From Acidovorax benzenivorans (GTDB lineage Bacteria > Pseudomonadota > Gammaproteobacteria > Burkholderiales > Burkholderiaceae_C): a DNA stretch of 64,000 bases. The first letter of the stretch is position 1. Every line of letters begins with the position of its first letter. The position numbers and the translations under genes were made by a program. The notes under the pieces are model-generated. The model was not told the DNA's origin and made no database searches. It saw only the letters and a program-made list of their open reading frames with translations. The stretch is from assembly GCF_028680575.1 (NCBI RefSeq), contig NZ_JAPCKI010000002.1, forward strand, positions 1 to 64,000, in the 5' to 3' direction. Below are positions 22,845 to 32,169 of the stretch, piece after piece.

Positions 22845-23255
22845 ATGGACGGACTCCATTCTCATTTGACCTCCCTCCCGGTCGTGAGGGGCGTGCGGCA
22901 GCGCATCCGAGCCTTGGGTGCGGCGCTTCTCTTCGCAGTTCTCGTGTGCAGCGTGTACGCGGCAGAGAAAGAAATCGTCGTTGCCCAAGTCGCGCCTTTC
23001 AGCGGTCCTGTGTCGTTCTACGCACGAGAAACTCAGTTGGGCGCGGCGGCCTATTTCTCAGCTGTCAACGCGAAGGGCGGTGTGCGTGGGGCCAAGATTC
23101 GCTTTGTCACCAGAGATGACGGATTGGATCCAACAAAGACCGTTGCGTTGTTTCGCGAGGTGGCCGGGGGCGAAGCGCCGGTCTACTCGCCTTGCAGCAT
23201 TGATCATCCTTCTTGTGCACGTCGCGACTCTTCAATCACTTTGTCAGGGCAGTAG
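22845..23255 (+). pseudogene. Truncated branched-chain-type ABC transporter binding protein
   Basis: The N-terminal third of a periplasmic binding protein (LivJ-like, normally about 390 residues). A signal peptide (residues 18-41) and the first domain strands EIVVAQVAPFSGPVSFYA, GAAAYFSAVNAKGGVRG and DDGLDPTKTVALFREVAG are intact. After about residue 112 (base 23180) the similarity ends abruptly, and 24 unrelated residues lead to a stop three bases before the next gene. The breakpoint is probably a deletion or recombination joint that brought acuI next to the cargo. The product is unlikely to function. Confidence 0.82.
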
Positions 23256-23258
23256 GCA

Positions 23259-24242
23259 ATGTTCAAAGCCATCCTCATCGAAAAAGACGAATCCGGCTAT
23301 CGCGCCACCTTGCGTGACATAGACGAAGGAATACTGTCGCAAGGCGACGTGACCGTGCAGGTTGAGCGCTCTACGCTGAACTATAAGGATGGGCTCGCCA
23401 TCACTGGCAAGGCACCCATCGTCAAGCGCTTTCCAATGGTGCCAGGCATCGATCTATCTGGCACGGTGATCAAAAGTCAGCACCCGCGCTGGCAGTCAGG
23501 TGACCGCGTTGTGCTGAATGGCTGGGGCGTTGGTGAAGCGCATACGGGCGGTTTGGCACAGCGTGCGCGTTTGAGCGGCGATTGGCTTGTCCCGCTACCA
23601 GATGCGTTCACACCGGCGCAGGCGATGGCGATCGGGACTGCCGGCTACACCGCGATGCTGTGTGTGCTGGCGTTGGAACGGCATGGCGTCAAGCCCATAG
23701 ATGGGCCTGTGGTGGTCACAGGCGCCGCAGGTGGTGTCGGCAGTGTTGCGGTGACTTTGCTCAGCCGGCTTGGCTATGCGGTAGCAGCGGTAACCGGGCG
23801 GCCACAGGAGGCCGATTATTTGAAGCAACTCGGAGCCAAGGAGATTCTGGCGCGGACTGACTTCAGTGCGCAGGGAAAGCCGCTGGAAGCGGAGCGCTGG
23901 GCAGGAGCCGTTGATACTGTCGGTAGCCACACGCTGGCCAATATTTGCGCGCAGATGAAGTATCGCGGCACTGTGACCGCCTGCGGGTTGGCCGGAGGCA
24001 GGGATTTTCCGGCGACGGTCGCTCCGTTCATTCTGCGCGGCGTGACGCTGGTGGGTATTGACAGTGTGATGTGCCCTCTGCCAGAGCGCCTGCTGGCTTG
24101 GCAGCGATTGGCGCGCGACCTTGATGTGACACAGCTGGCGTTGATGACGCGTGAGATTGGTCTCGGCGAGGCCATTGCCACTGCCTCCGAATTACTCGCC
24201 GGGCAAGTCCGTGGTCGCGTTGTGGTGGACGTAAACCGCTGA
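23259..24242 (+). CDS. acuI: Acrylyl-CoA reductase (AcuI/YhdH family)
   Basis: A 327-residue medium-chain reductase of the AcuI/YhdH group, which reduces acrylyl-CoA to propionyl-CoA with NADPH. Signatures are [41 protein letters not shown] and the nucleotide-binding [10 protein letters not shown]. No zinc site is expected in this family. The gene is full length but has a poor ribosome binding site. Its base composition is less GC-biased than the dioxygenase genes, and the truncated gene just upstream marks a recombination joint. If the ring substrate has a vinyl group, this enzyme finishes disposal of the acrylate. Confidence 0.9.
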   Translation: MFKAILIEKDESGYRATLRDIDEGILSQGDVTVQVERSTLNYKDGLAITGKAPIVKRFPMVPGIDLSGTVIKSQHPRWQSGDRVVLNGWGVGEAHTGGLAQRARLSGDWLVPLPDAFTPAQAMAIGTAGYTAMLCVLALERHGVKPIDGPVVVTGAAGGVGSVAVTLLSRLGYAVAAVTGRPQEADYLKQLGAKEILARTDFSAQGKPLEAERWAGAVDTVGSHTLANICAQMKYRGTVTACGLAGGRDFPATVAPFILRGVTLVGIDSVMCPLPERLLAWQRLARDLDVTQLALMTREIGLGEAIATASELLAGQVRGRVVVDVNR

Positions 24243-24405
24243 CACAGAAGGCGCGAGAAGAAAGCCGGAGAAGGCCTTATCACGAGGCGACCGAAATGGG
24301 GTCACCAACATGCAGATTGGGTAGTCGCAGAATAGGTTCCCCCGAAGCATTGGTGAAGGTTCAGGGTGTGGACTTTTGAGTTTTTGATCTAAGGGGGAAA
24401 AGTGC

Positions 24406-25293
24406 GTGATCGAACTTCGCCACCTGCGCTACTTCATCGCTGTGGCGGAAGAACTGAACTTCACTCGGGCGGCCGAGCGCGTGCACATCGACCAGACGCC
24501 GCTGTCGCGCGCTGTGCGCGACCTGGAGGATGAACTGGGCGTGCAGCTGTTCGTGCGTAAGCCGCGCCGGCTGCTGCTGACCCCGGCTGGGGCGCGGCTG
24601 CTGGAGGAAGCGCGCAAGCTGTTCATCCGCTTCGAGCGGACCAAACGCGCTGTGCGCCAGACCCACTCCCTCTACCAGGCACCGCTGCGCATCGGCGTGG
24701 CCGATGGGATCTCGCAGCCTTTGCTTTCGGAGTGCTTCCTTCGTTGGCAGAGCGTTGCACCGGAAGTGCCGCTGGAGTTGATCGAGATGCGGGCGCGCGA
24801 ACTGGCGGCCGCCTTGAAGCACGAAGATCTGGATATCGGCTTCTCGTTTGGCGTTCCCGAAGATGACGCGATCGCCCAGCGGCCGGCATGGAGGTACCGG
24901 CTCATGGCGATGCTGCCCTGTACCCATGAACTGGCTTCCCGCTCGGTGGTCTCGCTGCGGGAACTGCTGGCGTTTCCGCTGCTGTCGTGCAGTGAAGACC
25001 GCCTGCCGGGCATGTTTGCGCAGATGCGCGATATCGTGCGCCGCCACACGGAGCAGACCACCGTCGCCGACGTGGCATTTACAGCGCAGGGCTATGTCAC
25101 CCGCATCGCTGCTGGCGTGGGGGTGGGACTTGCGGATGCGGGCCATGCCCAGACCTTGCATCGCAGCGACGTCGTGGTGATCCCGCTCGCGGAGGAGGAG
25201 CAGATCGTCACCTACGTGCTGCACAAGCATCAGCGCTTCGGCATCGCGGGGCCGGTGCAACGTTTCCTTACCCACGTCAGCACTCTGTCATAA
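24406..25293 (+). CDS. traR: TraR, LysR-family regulator of the transfer region
   Basis: A 295-residue LysR-type regulator. The N-terminal winged helix covers residues 1-60 (MIELRHLRYFIAVAEELNFT, QTPLSRAVRDLEDELG), and the effector-binding domain runs from about residue 90. A LysR protein directly before traG is a fixed backbone gene of Tn4371-like ICEs and is called TraR there, so it more likely belongs to transfer control than to the catabolic cargo. The start is a GTG preceded by AAGGGGGAAAA. About 285 bp without a supportable gene separates it from traG. Confidence 0.85.
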   Translation: MIELRHLRYFIAVAEELNFTRAAERVHIDQTPLSRAVRDLEDELGVQLFVRKPRRLLLTPAGARLLEEARKLFIRFERTKRAVRQTHSLYQAPLRIGVADGISQPLLSECFLRWQSVAPEVPLELIEMRARELAAALKHEDLDIGFSFGVPEDDAIAQRPAWRYRLMAMLPCTHELASRSVVSLRELLAFPLLSCSEDRLPGMFAQMRDIVRRHTEQTTVADVAFTAQGYVTRIAAGVGVGLADAGHAQTLHRSDVVVIPLAEEEQIVTYVLHKHQRFGIAGPVQRFLTHVSTLS

Positions 25294-25578
25294 ACGTTAC
25301 GCAACCCGGTGCTCCAGGGCATGGTCGCCTCTCCATCGGCCTTGGACTGTATGGCTCGCAGCGGAGATGCTTCATAGCCTGCGAAGCCGCGGGCCACCAT
25401 GTCATCTGCTCCCAGGATTCCAGCCAGCCACCTGCGTTTTCTCTGACGCATCCGCCAGCCTGCGCTGCGCTACGCCCAGATGGGTGGCCTGTGCGACGCA
25501 TCAATTCCAAACTCCTGCGATGCGTGCTGTGGGCACGCACGCACATGGCGCGCGCAGGCGCCGAAGGAACCAGCGGGC

Positions 25579-27633
25579 ATGGCATCTCGATCCTATATCG
25601 GCGAGCACGGCGCATCCAGCGGGCACACGGGCATCCTGTTCGGCCAGATCGCGGCTGTCACGGCTGTTGCCCTGGGCGGCGTGTGGGCCGCCACGCAGTG
25701 GAGCGCACACGCGCTGGGCTACCAGGCGCGCTTGGGGCCGCCGTGGTTCTTCGCGGCGGATGTGCCGGTCTACGAACCCTGGAAGCTCTTCGAATGGTGG
25801 TACTGGTACGACGCTTATGCGCCAGAAGTGTTCTTGCGCGGAGGTGTCATCGCGGCGTCTAGCGGGTTGCTGGCCACGGGCGTGGCCATCAGCATGGCGG
25901 TATGGCGCTCGCGCATGGCCCGGCGCGTTACCACTTACGGCTCGGCCCGCTGGGCCGAGCACGAGGAGATAGCCAAGGCCGGGCTGACCGGCCCGGCAGG
26001 TGTCTTTCTGGGACGTGCGCCATCGAAGGAGGGCAGTTACTTGCGCCACGAGGGCCCGGAGCACGTGATGGCCTTCGCGCCCACGCGCTCGGGCAAGGGC
26101 GTCGGTTTGGTTGTGCCCACGCTGCTGTCCTGGCATGGCTCGGCCGTGATCCATGACATCAAGGGCGAGAACTGGCAGGTGACGGCCGGCTGGCGCTCGC
26201 GCTTCTCGCACTGCCTGCTGTTCAACCCGACCGATGCGAAGTCGGCAGCGTACAACCCCCTGCTCGAAGTGCGGCGCGGCGCGCACGAGGTGCGTGATGT
26301 GCAGAACATTGCGGACATCCTGGTGGATCCCGAAGGCGCGCTGGAGCGGCGCAACCACTGGGAGAAGACTTCGCACGCGCTGCTGGTCGGCGCCATCCTG
26401 CACGTGCTCTACGCCGTGGAAGACAAGACCTTGCGCGGCGTCGCCAACTTCCTGTCCGATCCCGCGTGCCCGTTCGAGGTGACATTGCACCGGATGATGA
26501 CCACGCAGCATCTGAGCGATCAGGTGCACCCCGTCGTGGCCTCGGCCGCGCGTGAGGTCCTCAACAAGAGCGATAACGAGCGCTCGGGCGTGCTGTCCAC
26601 CGCCATGAGCTTCCTGGGCCTGTACCGTGATCCGACGGTGGCCGAAGTCACCTCGCGCTGCGACTGGCGCATCGCAGACCTGATCTCGGCCGAGCATCCG
26701 GTGTCGCTGTACCTGGTGGTGCCGCCCTCGGACATCAGCCGCACCAAACCTCTGATCCGGCTGATCCTCAACCAGGTGGGCCGGCGCCTGACCGAATCGC
26801 TGGACGGCTCGGACGGCATCGCGCGGCGCCACAAGCTGCTCTTGATGCTCGACGAGTTTCCTGCGCTGGGCCGCCTGGATTTCTTTGAGTCGGCTTTGGC
26901 TTTCATGGCGGGCTATGGGCTGCGGGCCTTCCTGATCGCGCAATCGCTCAACCAGATCGACAAGGCCTATGGCCCGAACCACTCCATCCTCGACAACTGC
27001 CACGTGCGCATCGCGTTTGCCACCAACGACGAGCGCACGGCCAAACGGATCTCGGATTCGCTGGGCACCGCGACCGAGTTGCGTGCGCAACGCAACTACG
27101 CGGGGCACCGGCTCGCACCGTGGCTGGGGCACCTGATGGTGTCGCGCCAGGAGACGGCGCGCCCGCTGCTCACGCCCGGCGAGGTGATGCAACTACCGCC
27201 CGACGATGCGGTGGTGATGGTGTCGGGCCACCCTCCAATCCGTGCGAAGAAGCTGCGCTACTACCTGGACCGCAACTTCACGGCCAGAGTATCGCCAGCA
27301 CCGGTCCTCGCGGGTGGGGTCTATGCGGATCGGCCCGTGGTGCGCCTGGACGACTGGAGCACGCTGCCCGTGCTTGTGGTTCAGTCAGCTGCAGGGGCCG
27401 GCGACGCTGCCGGCCTTGCCGACGAGGGCGGCCACCAGCTCAAGCCGGAATTGGAGGTGGTGGAGAAACCCATGCATGAGCCCGATGCCGGCGACCTGAT
27501 CCTGCTCGACGACGAGCGCGATGACGATGGCGCGCCGCTGCTGCCGCGTGATTTCGACCGCCAGTTGGAGCGCGACTTGGTGCGCACTGCGCGTCTGGCC
27601 GCCCTGGACCCTGACGACGGGATCGCCCTATGA
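25579..27633 (+). CDS. traG: TraG, VirD4-type coupling ATPase
   Basis: The 684-residue coupling protein that links the relaxosome to the mating channel at the inner membrane. There are transmembrane segments at about residues 14-36 and 85-105. Walker A is PTRSGKGVG, Walker B LLLMLDEFPALG, and the DNA-pump region around GYGLRAFLIAQSLNQI is typical. The ATG at 25579 is chosen because it leads straight into the membrane domain; a longer frame from 25480 adds Cys-rich unrelated residues. Its stop overlaps the next start by four bases. Confidence 0.93.
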   Translation: MASRSYIGEHGASSGHTGILFGQIAAVTAVALGGVWAATQWSAHALGYQARLGPPWFFAADVPVYEPWKLFEWWYWYDAYAPEVFLRGGVIAASSGLLATGVAISMAVWRSRMARRVTTYGSARWAEHEEIAKAGLTGPAGVFLGRAPSKEGSYLRHEGPEHVMAFAPTRSGKGVGLVVPTLLSWHGSAVIHDIKGENWQVTAGWRSRFSHCLLFNPTDAKSAAYNPLLEVRRGAHEVRDVQNIADILVDPEGALERRNHWEKTSHALLVGAILHVLYAVEDKTLRGVANFLSDPACPFEVTLHRMMTTQHLSDQVHPVVASAAREVLNKSDNERSGVLSTAMSFLGLYRDPTVAEVTSRCDWRIADLISAEHPVSLYLVVPPSDISRTKPLIRLILNQVGRRLTESLDGSDGIARRHKLLLMLDEFPALGRLDFFESALAFMAGYGLRAFLIAQSLNQIDKAYGPNHSILDNCHVRIAFATNDERTAKRISDSLGTATELRAQRNYAGHRLAPWLGHLMVSRQETARPLLTPGEVMQLPPDDAVVMVSGHPPIRAKKLRYYLDRNFTARVSPAPVLAGGVYADRPVVRLDDWSTLPVLVVQSAAGAGDAAGLADEGGHQLKPELEVVEKPMHEPDAGDLILLDDERDDDGAPLLPRDFDRQLERDLVRTARLAALDPDDGIAL

Positions 27634-28088
27634 CCCGCGCTCGCCTGAATATCTTCGTTGAGCCCGAGCATGCGAAGCGCCTGGAGGACTTCGCCGCGCA
27701 CCGCGGGGTTTCGAAGTCGTCGGTGATCGCGGCAGCGCTGGCCTCGTTCCTGTCGCCCGATGCCATGGACCAGCGCGAGGCGGCCATGGCCAAGCGCTTG
27801 GACCGGCTCTCGCGCCAGTTCGACCGACTGGAGCGCGACCAGTCCATCCTGATCGAGACCCTGGCGCTGTACCTGCGCCATTACCTCACCCTGGCACTGC
27901 CGGTGCCCGAGCACCAGCAAGACGCCCTGCGCGCGCAGGGGCGAGCGCGCTATGCCCAGTTCATCGAACAGCTCGCGCGTCACATCCAGCGTGGGCGCAG
28001 CCTGGTGCGCGAGATCCATGAGGAGATGGGCCCGTCGGAGGAGGCTGCGCCAGTTGGAAACGAAGGCAATGGGGAGGGTATCGCATGA
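27630..28088 (+). CDS. CopG-like ribbon-helix-helix protein of the trb operon
   Basis: A 152-residue protein with an N-terminal ribbon-helix-helix motif (residues 1-45: RARLNIFVEPEHAKRLEDF then SKSSVIAAALASF), a long helical middle likely to form a coiled coil (residues 50-90) and a charged tail. It always sits between traG and trbB in Tn4371-type elements and probably represses or tunes the mating operon; the role is inferred. Four-base overlaps join it to both neighbours. Confidence 0.88.
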   Translation: MTRARLNIFVEPEHAKRLEDFAAHRGVSKSSVIAAALASFLSPDAMDQREAAMAKRLDRLSRQFDRLERDQSILIETLALYLRHYLTLALPVPEHQQDALRAQGRARYAQFIEQLARHIQRGRSLVREIHEEMGPSEEAAPVGNEGNGEGIA

Positions 28089-29104
28089 AACGCATCGACG
28101 GTTTGCCTGGCGATGAACCCGCTCAGCGCCGCATTCGCATGCTGCGCACTGCCATGGGGCAAGAGATCGCGGAAGCGCTCGAAGATCCTGAGGTGGTCGA
28201 GGTGCTGCTGAACCCGGACGGCTCGCTCTGGGTAGACCGGCTGGGCACCGGCCGCTCGCCCACGGGGCACGTGATCCCGCCGCCGGTGGCCGAACGCATC
28301 ATCCGTCTGGTTGCCGCTCACGTGCGCGCCGAGGTGCATTCTGGCGCGCCGCTGCTGTCGGCCGAACTGCCCGAGACGGGCGAGCGCTTCATGGGTGCCT
28401 TGCCGCCCATCGTGCGTGCGCCGTCCTTCGCCATCCGCAAACGGGCGCTGCGCATCATGACGCTGGCCGACTACGTGGCCGATGGCGTCATGACCGGTGA
28501 ACAGGCGGCCTTCCTGCGACAGGCCGTGCGGGAGCGCCAGAACATCGTCGTGGCCGGCGGCACCAGCACCGGCAAGACCACGCTGGCGAACGCGCTGCTC
28601 GATGAGATCGCGGTCACCGGCGACAGGGTGCTGATCCTCGAAGACACGGTGGAGCTGCAATGCCGCAGCGACGACTTTGTTGCCATGCGCACCGAACCGG
28701 GCGTCAGCACGATGGCCGACCTGGTACGCGCCACGCTGCGGCTGCGGCCGGACCGCATCGTGGTGGGCGAGGTGCGGGGCGCCGAAGCGCTGGACCTGCT
28801 CAAGGCCTGGGGCACCGGCCACCCCGGCGGCGTCGCCACCGTGCATGCGGGCTCGGCCCATGGCGCGCTCACGCGTCTCGAACAGCTCGTGCAGGAGGTC
28901 AGCGTGACCGTGCCGCGCGCACTGATCGCCGAAGCCGTGCACGTGATCGTCTTCATCGCCGGACGCGGCCATGCGCGCCGCGTGCGCGAGATCGTGCGCG
29001 TGATCGGCCACGGCAGCCAGGGCTACCAGCTCGATGCCTCTCTGGGGCCTGCGCTCCCCTCTATTTCCACACCACCGTCATCCACCACAGGAGAACCGAC
29101 ATGA
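28085..29104 (+). CDS. trbB: TrbB, VirB11-type secretion ATPase
   Basis: A 339-residue hexameric ATPase at the cytoplasmic base of the type IV secretion channel, driving pilus assembly and substrate transfer. Walker A is GGTSTGKTTLANALL at about residue 158. The Asp box LILEDTVELQ, Walker B RLRPDRIVVGEVRG and the His box GHPGGVATVHAGS follow in order. It begins the mating-pair-formation genes trbBCDEJKLFGI, which are complete here. Start and stop overlap adjacent genes. Confidence 0.95.
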   Translation: MKRIDGLPGDEPAQRRIRMLRTAMGQEIAEALEDPEVVEVLLNPDGSLWVDRLGTGRSPTGHVIPPPVAERIIRLVAAHVRAEVHSGAPLLSAELPETGERFMGALPPIVRAPSFAIRKRALRIMTLADYVADGVMTGEQAAFLRQAVRERQNIVVAGGTSTGKTTLANALLDEIAVTGDRVLILEDTVELQCRSDDFVAMRTEPGVSTMADLVRATLRLRPDRIVVGEVRGAEALDLLKAWGTGHPGGVATVHAGSAHGALTRLEQLVQEVSVTVPRALIAEAVHVIVFIAGRGHARRVREIVRVIGHGSQGYQLDASLGPALPSISTPPSSTTGEPT

Positions 29105-29433
29105 CGATTCCGCGTCTATCCGTAAAGCCGTATCTGCCAGCAGCGGCTCTGGCCGCATTGCTTCTGGTCGTGGCGCTGCCCGCGCACGCGGCCGGCTCCA
29201 GCATGCCCTGGGAGGCGCCGCTGCAGTCCATCCTCGAATCCATCCAGGGGCCGGTGGCCCGCATCGTGGCGGTGATCATCATCATCGCCACGGGGCTGGC
29301 GCTGGCCTTCGGCGATACCTCGGGCGGGTTCCGCAAGCTGATCCAGATCGTCTTCGGGTTGTCGATCGCCTTCGCGGCGTCCTCGTTCTTCCTGTCGTTC
29401 TTCTCGTTCTCGGGCGGGGCGGTGCTGGCATGA
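29101..29433 (+). CDS. trbC: TrbC, conjugative pilin precursor (VirB2)
   Basis: A 110-residue prepilin with a long signal peptide (residues 1-31, ending AHA) and two hydrophobic segments (about residues 52-70 and 80-100), the VirB2/TrbC layout. In RP4 the pilin is trimmed and cyclised by TraF; a TraF homologue is encoded at the left of this element. The ATG overlaps the trbB stop and the stop overlaps trbD. Confidence 0.92.
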   Translation: MTIPRLSVKPYLPAAALAALLLVVALPAHAAGSSMPWEAPLQSILESIQGPVARIVAVIIIIATGLALAFGDTSGGFRKLIQIVFGLSIAFAASSFFLSFFSFSGGAVLA

Positions 29434-29714
29434 GCGCGCAGGGGATCGCTCCTGGGTTCGAGGTGCAGGGCTTTGAGGTTCCTCTTCACCGTTCGCTGAC
29501 AGAGCCCATCCTGCTCGGCGGCGCGCCGCGCACGGTGGCGATCGCCAACGGCACGCTGGCCGCCGCCGTGGGCCTCGGGCTGCAGCTGTGGATTCCGGGC
29601 CTGGTGCTCTGGATCGCCGGCCATTCGCTGGCGGTCTGGGGCGCGCGCATGGATGCGCAGTTCATGGCCGTGTTCGCGCGGCACATCAAGCACCGTCCCT
29701 TGCTGGACGTGTGA
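29430..29714 (+). CDS. trbD: TrbD, VirB3-like inner-membrane protein
   Basis: A 94-residue membrane protein of the mating channel. The soluble N-terminus contains the conserved FEVPLHRSLTEPILLGG, followed by one or two membrane-spanning stretches (about residues 38-72) and a short basic tail. VirB3 proteins work with the VirB4 ATPase, here TrbE, encoded next. It starts inside the trbC stop codon. Confidence 0.93.
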   Translation: MSAQGIAPGFEVQGFEVPLHRSLTEPILLGGAPRTVAIANGTLAAAVGLGLQLWIPGLVLWIAGHSLAVWGARMDAQFMAVFARHIKHRPLLDV

Positions 29715-29727
29715 AGGAGAGGCCGCT

Positions 29728-32169
29728 ATGCTGAACCTCACCGAATACCGCCAGCGCCCGGCGCTGCTGGCCGACTGGCTGCCCTGGGCCGGCTTGGTCG
29801 CACCGGGTGTCGAGTTGAACAAGGACGGCTCGTTCCAGCGCACGGCGCGCTTTCGCGGACCGGACCTGGACAGCGCGACGCGGGGTGAACTCGTTGCCAC
29901 GTCGGCGCGGCTGAACAACGTGCTGCGCCGCCTGGGTTCGGGCTGGGCGCTGTTCGTGGAAGCCGAGCGGTGCGAAGCCGCGGACTACCCCGAATCGTCC
30001 TTCCCGGAGCCGCTGTCATGGCTGGTGGACGAGGAGCGGCGCGCCGGCTTCGAGGATGCCGGGAGCCATTTCGAGAGCCACTACCACCTGACGCTGCTGT
30101 ACCTGCCGCCGGAGGAATCGAGGGCGCGCGCGGGCCGGCTGCTGTACGAGAACCGCAAGACCGAAGGCGTGGACTGGCGGGAGCGTCTCGAAGCCTTCGT
30201 CGCCGAGTCCGAGCGCTTCCTGGGGCTGCTGGAAGGCGTGATGCCTGAGATCGGCTGGCTGGACGATGCGCAAACGCTGACCTATCTGCATGGCTGCATC
30301 TCGACGGCCCGGCATCCGGTGACCGTGCCCGAGGTGCCGATGCACCTCGATGCGCTGCTGGCGGACCGTCCGCTGGTGGGAGGGCTCGCGCCCATGCTGG
30401 GCGATGCCCATCTGCGCGTGCTGACGATCCGCGGCTTCCCGACCTCGACCTGGCCAGGGATCCTCGACGACCTCAATCGCCTGGGCTTCGCCTACCGCTG
30501 GAGCACGCGCTTCCTCTGTTTGGACAAGGCAGAAGCCGAGAAGGAACTGGGCCGCCTGCGCCGCCAGTGGTTCGCCAAGCGCAAGAACATCGTCGCGCTG
30601 CTGCGCGAGACGATCTTCAACCAGGAGAGCCCGCTGGTCGATACTGACGCGAGCAACAAGGCGTCCGATACCGACGCGGCGCTGCAGGAACTGGGCAGCG
30701 ACCAGGTGGCCTTCGGCTACGTCACCGCCACCGTGACGGTGATGGACCGGGATGCTGCTGCCGCCGATGAGAAGCTGCGACAGGCCGAACGCGCGATCCA
30801 GGGGAGGGGCTTCGTCACCATCCCCGAGACCTTGAACGCCGTGGAGGCCTGGCTGTCCTCGATTCCGGGCAACGTCTACGCCAATGTGCGCCAGCCCATC
30901 ATCTCGACGCTGAACCTCGCGCACCTGATGCCGCTGTCGGCCGTGTGGGCCGGGCAGGAGCGCAATGCACACCTCGACGGGCCGCCGCTGATCGTGACGC
31001 GCACCGACGGCGCGACGCCGTTCCGGCTGGTCACGCACATCGGGGACGTGGGCAACACGCTGCTGGTCGGCCCCATCGGCATGGGCAAGTCGGTGCTGCT
31101 GGCGACCCTGGCGCTGCAGTTCCGGCGCTATCCCGGCTCGCGCATCCTGGCCTTCGACATGGGCCGTTCCATTCGCGCCACCGTGCTGGGCCTGGGCGGC
31201 GATCACTACGACCTGGGCACGGATCCGGAGGATGGTGGAGCGATCGCCTTCCAGCCGCTCGCGCGCATCGACCGGGAGGGCTACCGCGCCTGGGCGGCCG
31301 AGTGGATCGAAGGGCGGCTGCTGCAGGAGGGCGTGGCCGTGGGGCCGCCCGAGAAGGATGCTGTCTGGTCGGCGCTGAACAGCCTGGCCAGCGCCCCGGT
31401 GGAGCAGCGCACGATGACCGGCCTGTCGGTGCTGCTGCAGAGCAACGCGCTGCGCCAGGCGCTGGCGCCCTACGTGCTGGGCGGCGCCCATGGGCGGCTG
31501 CTCGATGCCGATGCCGACCGGTTCGGCACGGCGGACGTGCAGGGCTTCGAGATGGAGGAACTGATGCCCAGCAAGGCCGCGGTCATGGCCGTGCTGGGCT
31601 ACCTGTTCGCACGCTTCGGCGAGCGCTTCGACGGCGCGCCCACCCTGCTGATCCTCGACGAGGCCTGGCTGTTCCTGGATGACCCGGTGTTCGCGGCGCG
31701 CATCCGCCAGTGGCTCAAGACGCTGCGCAAGAAGAACGTGTCGGTCATCTTCGCCACGCAGAGCCTGGCGGACATCAAGGATTCCGCGATCGCGCCCGCG
31801 ATCATCGAAAGCTGTGCGAGCCGCATTTTTCTGCCCAACTCGCAGGCGACCGAGCCACAGATCCGGGTGATCTACGAAGGGTTCGGGCTGAACAGCCGGC
31901 AGATCGACATCGTCGCTACGGCTCAGCCCAAGCGCGACTACTACTACCAGTCGCGGCTGGGCAATCGTGTTTTCGAGCTGGGCCTGGGGCCGGTGGCGCT
32001 GGCCTTCGCCGGGGCATCCACGCCAGAGGACCAGCGGGCCATCGATGCGGTGGTCTCCGCAGCCGGTGTGCCTGGCTTCGCATCGGCCTGGCTGCGCCAT
32101 CGTGGCCTGGACTGGGCCGCCGATCTCATCCCTTCGTTTCCTTCACCACTTCAGGAGAACACGCCATGA
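29728..32169 (+). CDS. trbE: TrbE, VirB4-type ATPase
   Basis: The 813-residue large ATPase of the type IV secretion system, powering pilus assembly. The N-terminal CagE/VirB4 domain runs to about residue 420. The C-terminal RecA-like half has Walker A GPIGMGKSVLLATLAL near residue 450 and Walker B LLILDEAWLFLDD near residue 650, then IFATQSLADI. AAGGAG is found seven bases before ATG 29728, which begins the usual MLNLTEYRQRPALLADWLPW sequence. The stop overlaps the trbJ start. Confidence 0.96.
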   Translation: MLNLTEYRQRPALLADWLPWAGLVAPGVELNKDGSFQRTARFRGPDLDSATRGELVATSARLNNVLRRLGSGWALFVEAERCEAADYPESSFPEPLSWLVDEERRAGFEDAGSHFESHYHLTLLYLPPEESRARAGRLLYENRKTEGVDWRERLEAFVAESERFLGLLEGVMPEIGWLDDAQTLTYLHGCISTARHPVTVPEVPMHLDALLADRPLVGGLAPMLGDAHLRVLTIRGFPTSTWPGILDDLNRLGFAYRWSTRFLCLDKAEAEKELGRLRRQWFAKRKNIVALLRETIFNQESPLVDTDASNKASDTDAALQELGSDQVAFGYVTATVTVMDRDAAAADEKLRQAERAIQGRGFVTIPETLNAVEAWLSSIPGNVYANVRQPIISTLNLAHLMPLSAVWAGQERNAHLDGPPLIVTRTDGATPFRLVTHIGDVGNTLLVGPIGMGKSVLLATLALQFRRYPGSRILAFDMGRSIRATVLGLGGDHYDLGTDPEDGGAIAFQPLARIDREGYRAWAAEWIEGRLLQEGVAVGPPEKDAVWSALNSLASAPVEQRTMTGLSVLLQSNALRQALAPYVLGGAHGRLLDADADRFGTADVQGFEMEELMPSKAAVMAVLGYLFARFGERFDGAPTLLILDEAWLFLDDPVFAARIRQWLKTLRKKNVSVIFATQSLADIKDSAIAPAIIESCASRIFLPNSQATEPQIRVIYEGFGLNSRQIDIVATAQPKRDYYYQSRLGNRVFELGLGPVALAFAGASTPEDQRAIDAVVSAAGVPGFASAWLRHRGLDWAADLIPSFPSPLQENTP

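Noticed and set aside
24406..25293. LysR gene as regulator of the aromatic operon
   Set aside because: Its position directly before traG matches the backbone gene traR. The divergent GntR gene is the better candidate for the catabolic operon.
30016..32100. Long minus-strand open frame opposite trbE
   Set aside because: It lies wholly antisense to a well-conserved ATPase gene, has no ribosome binding site and its sequence looks like no protein family.
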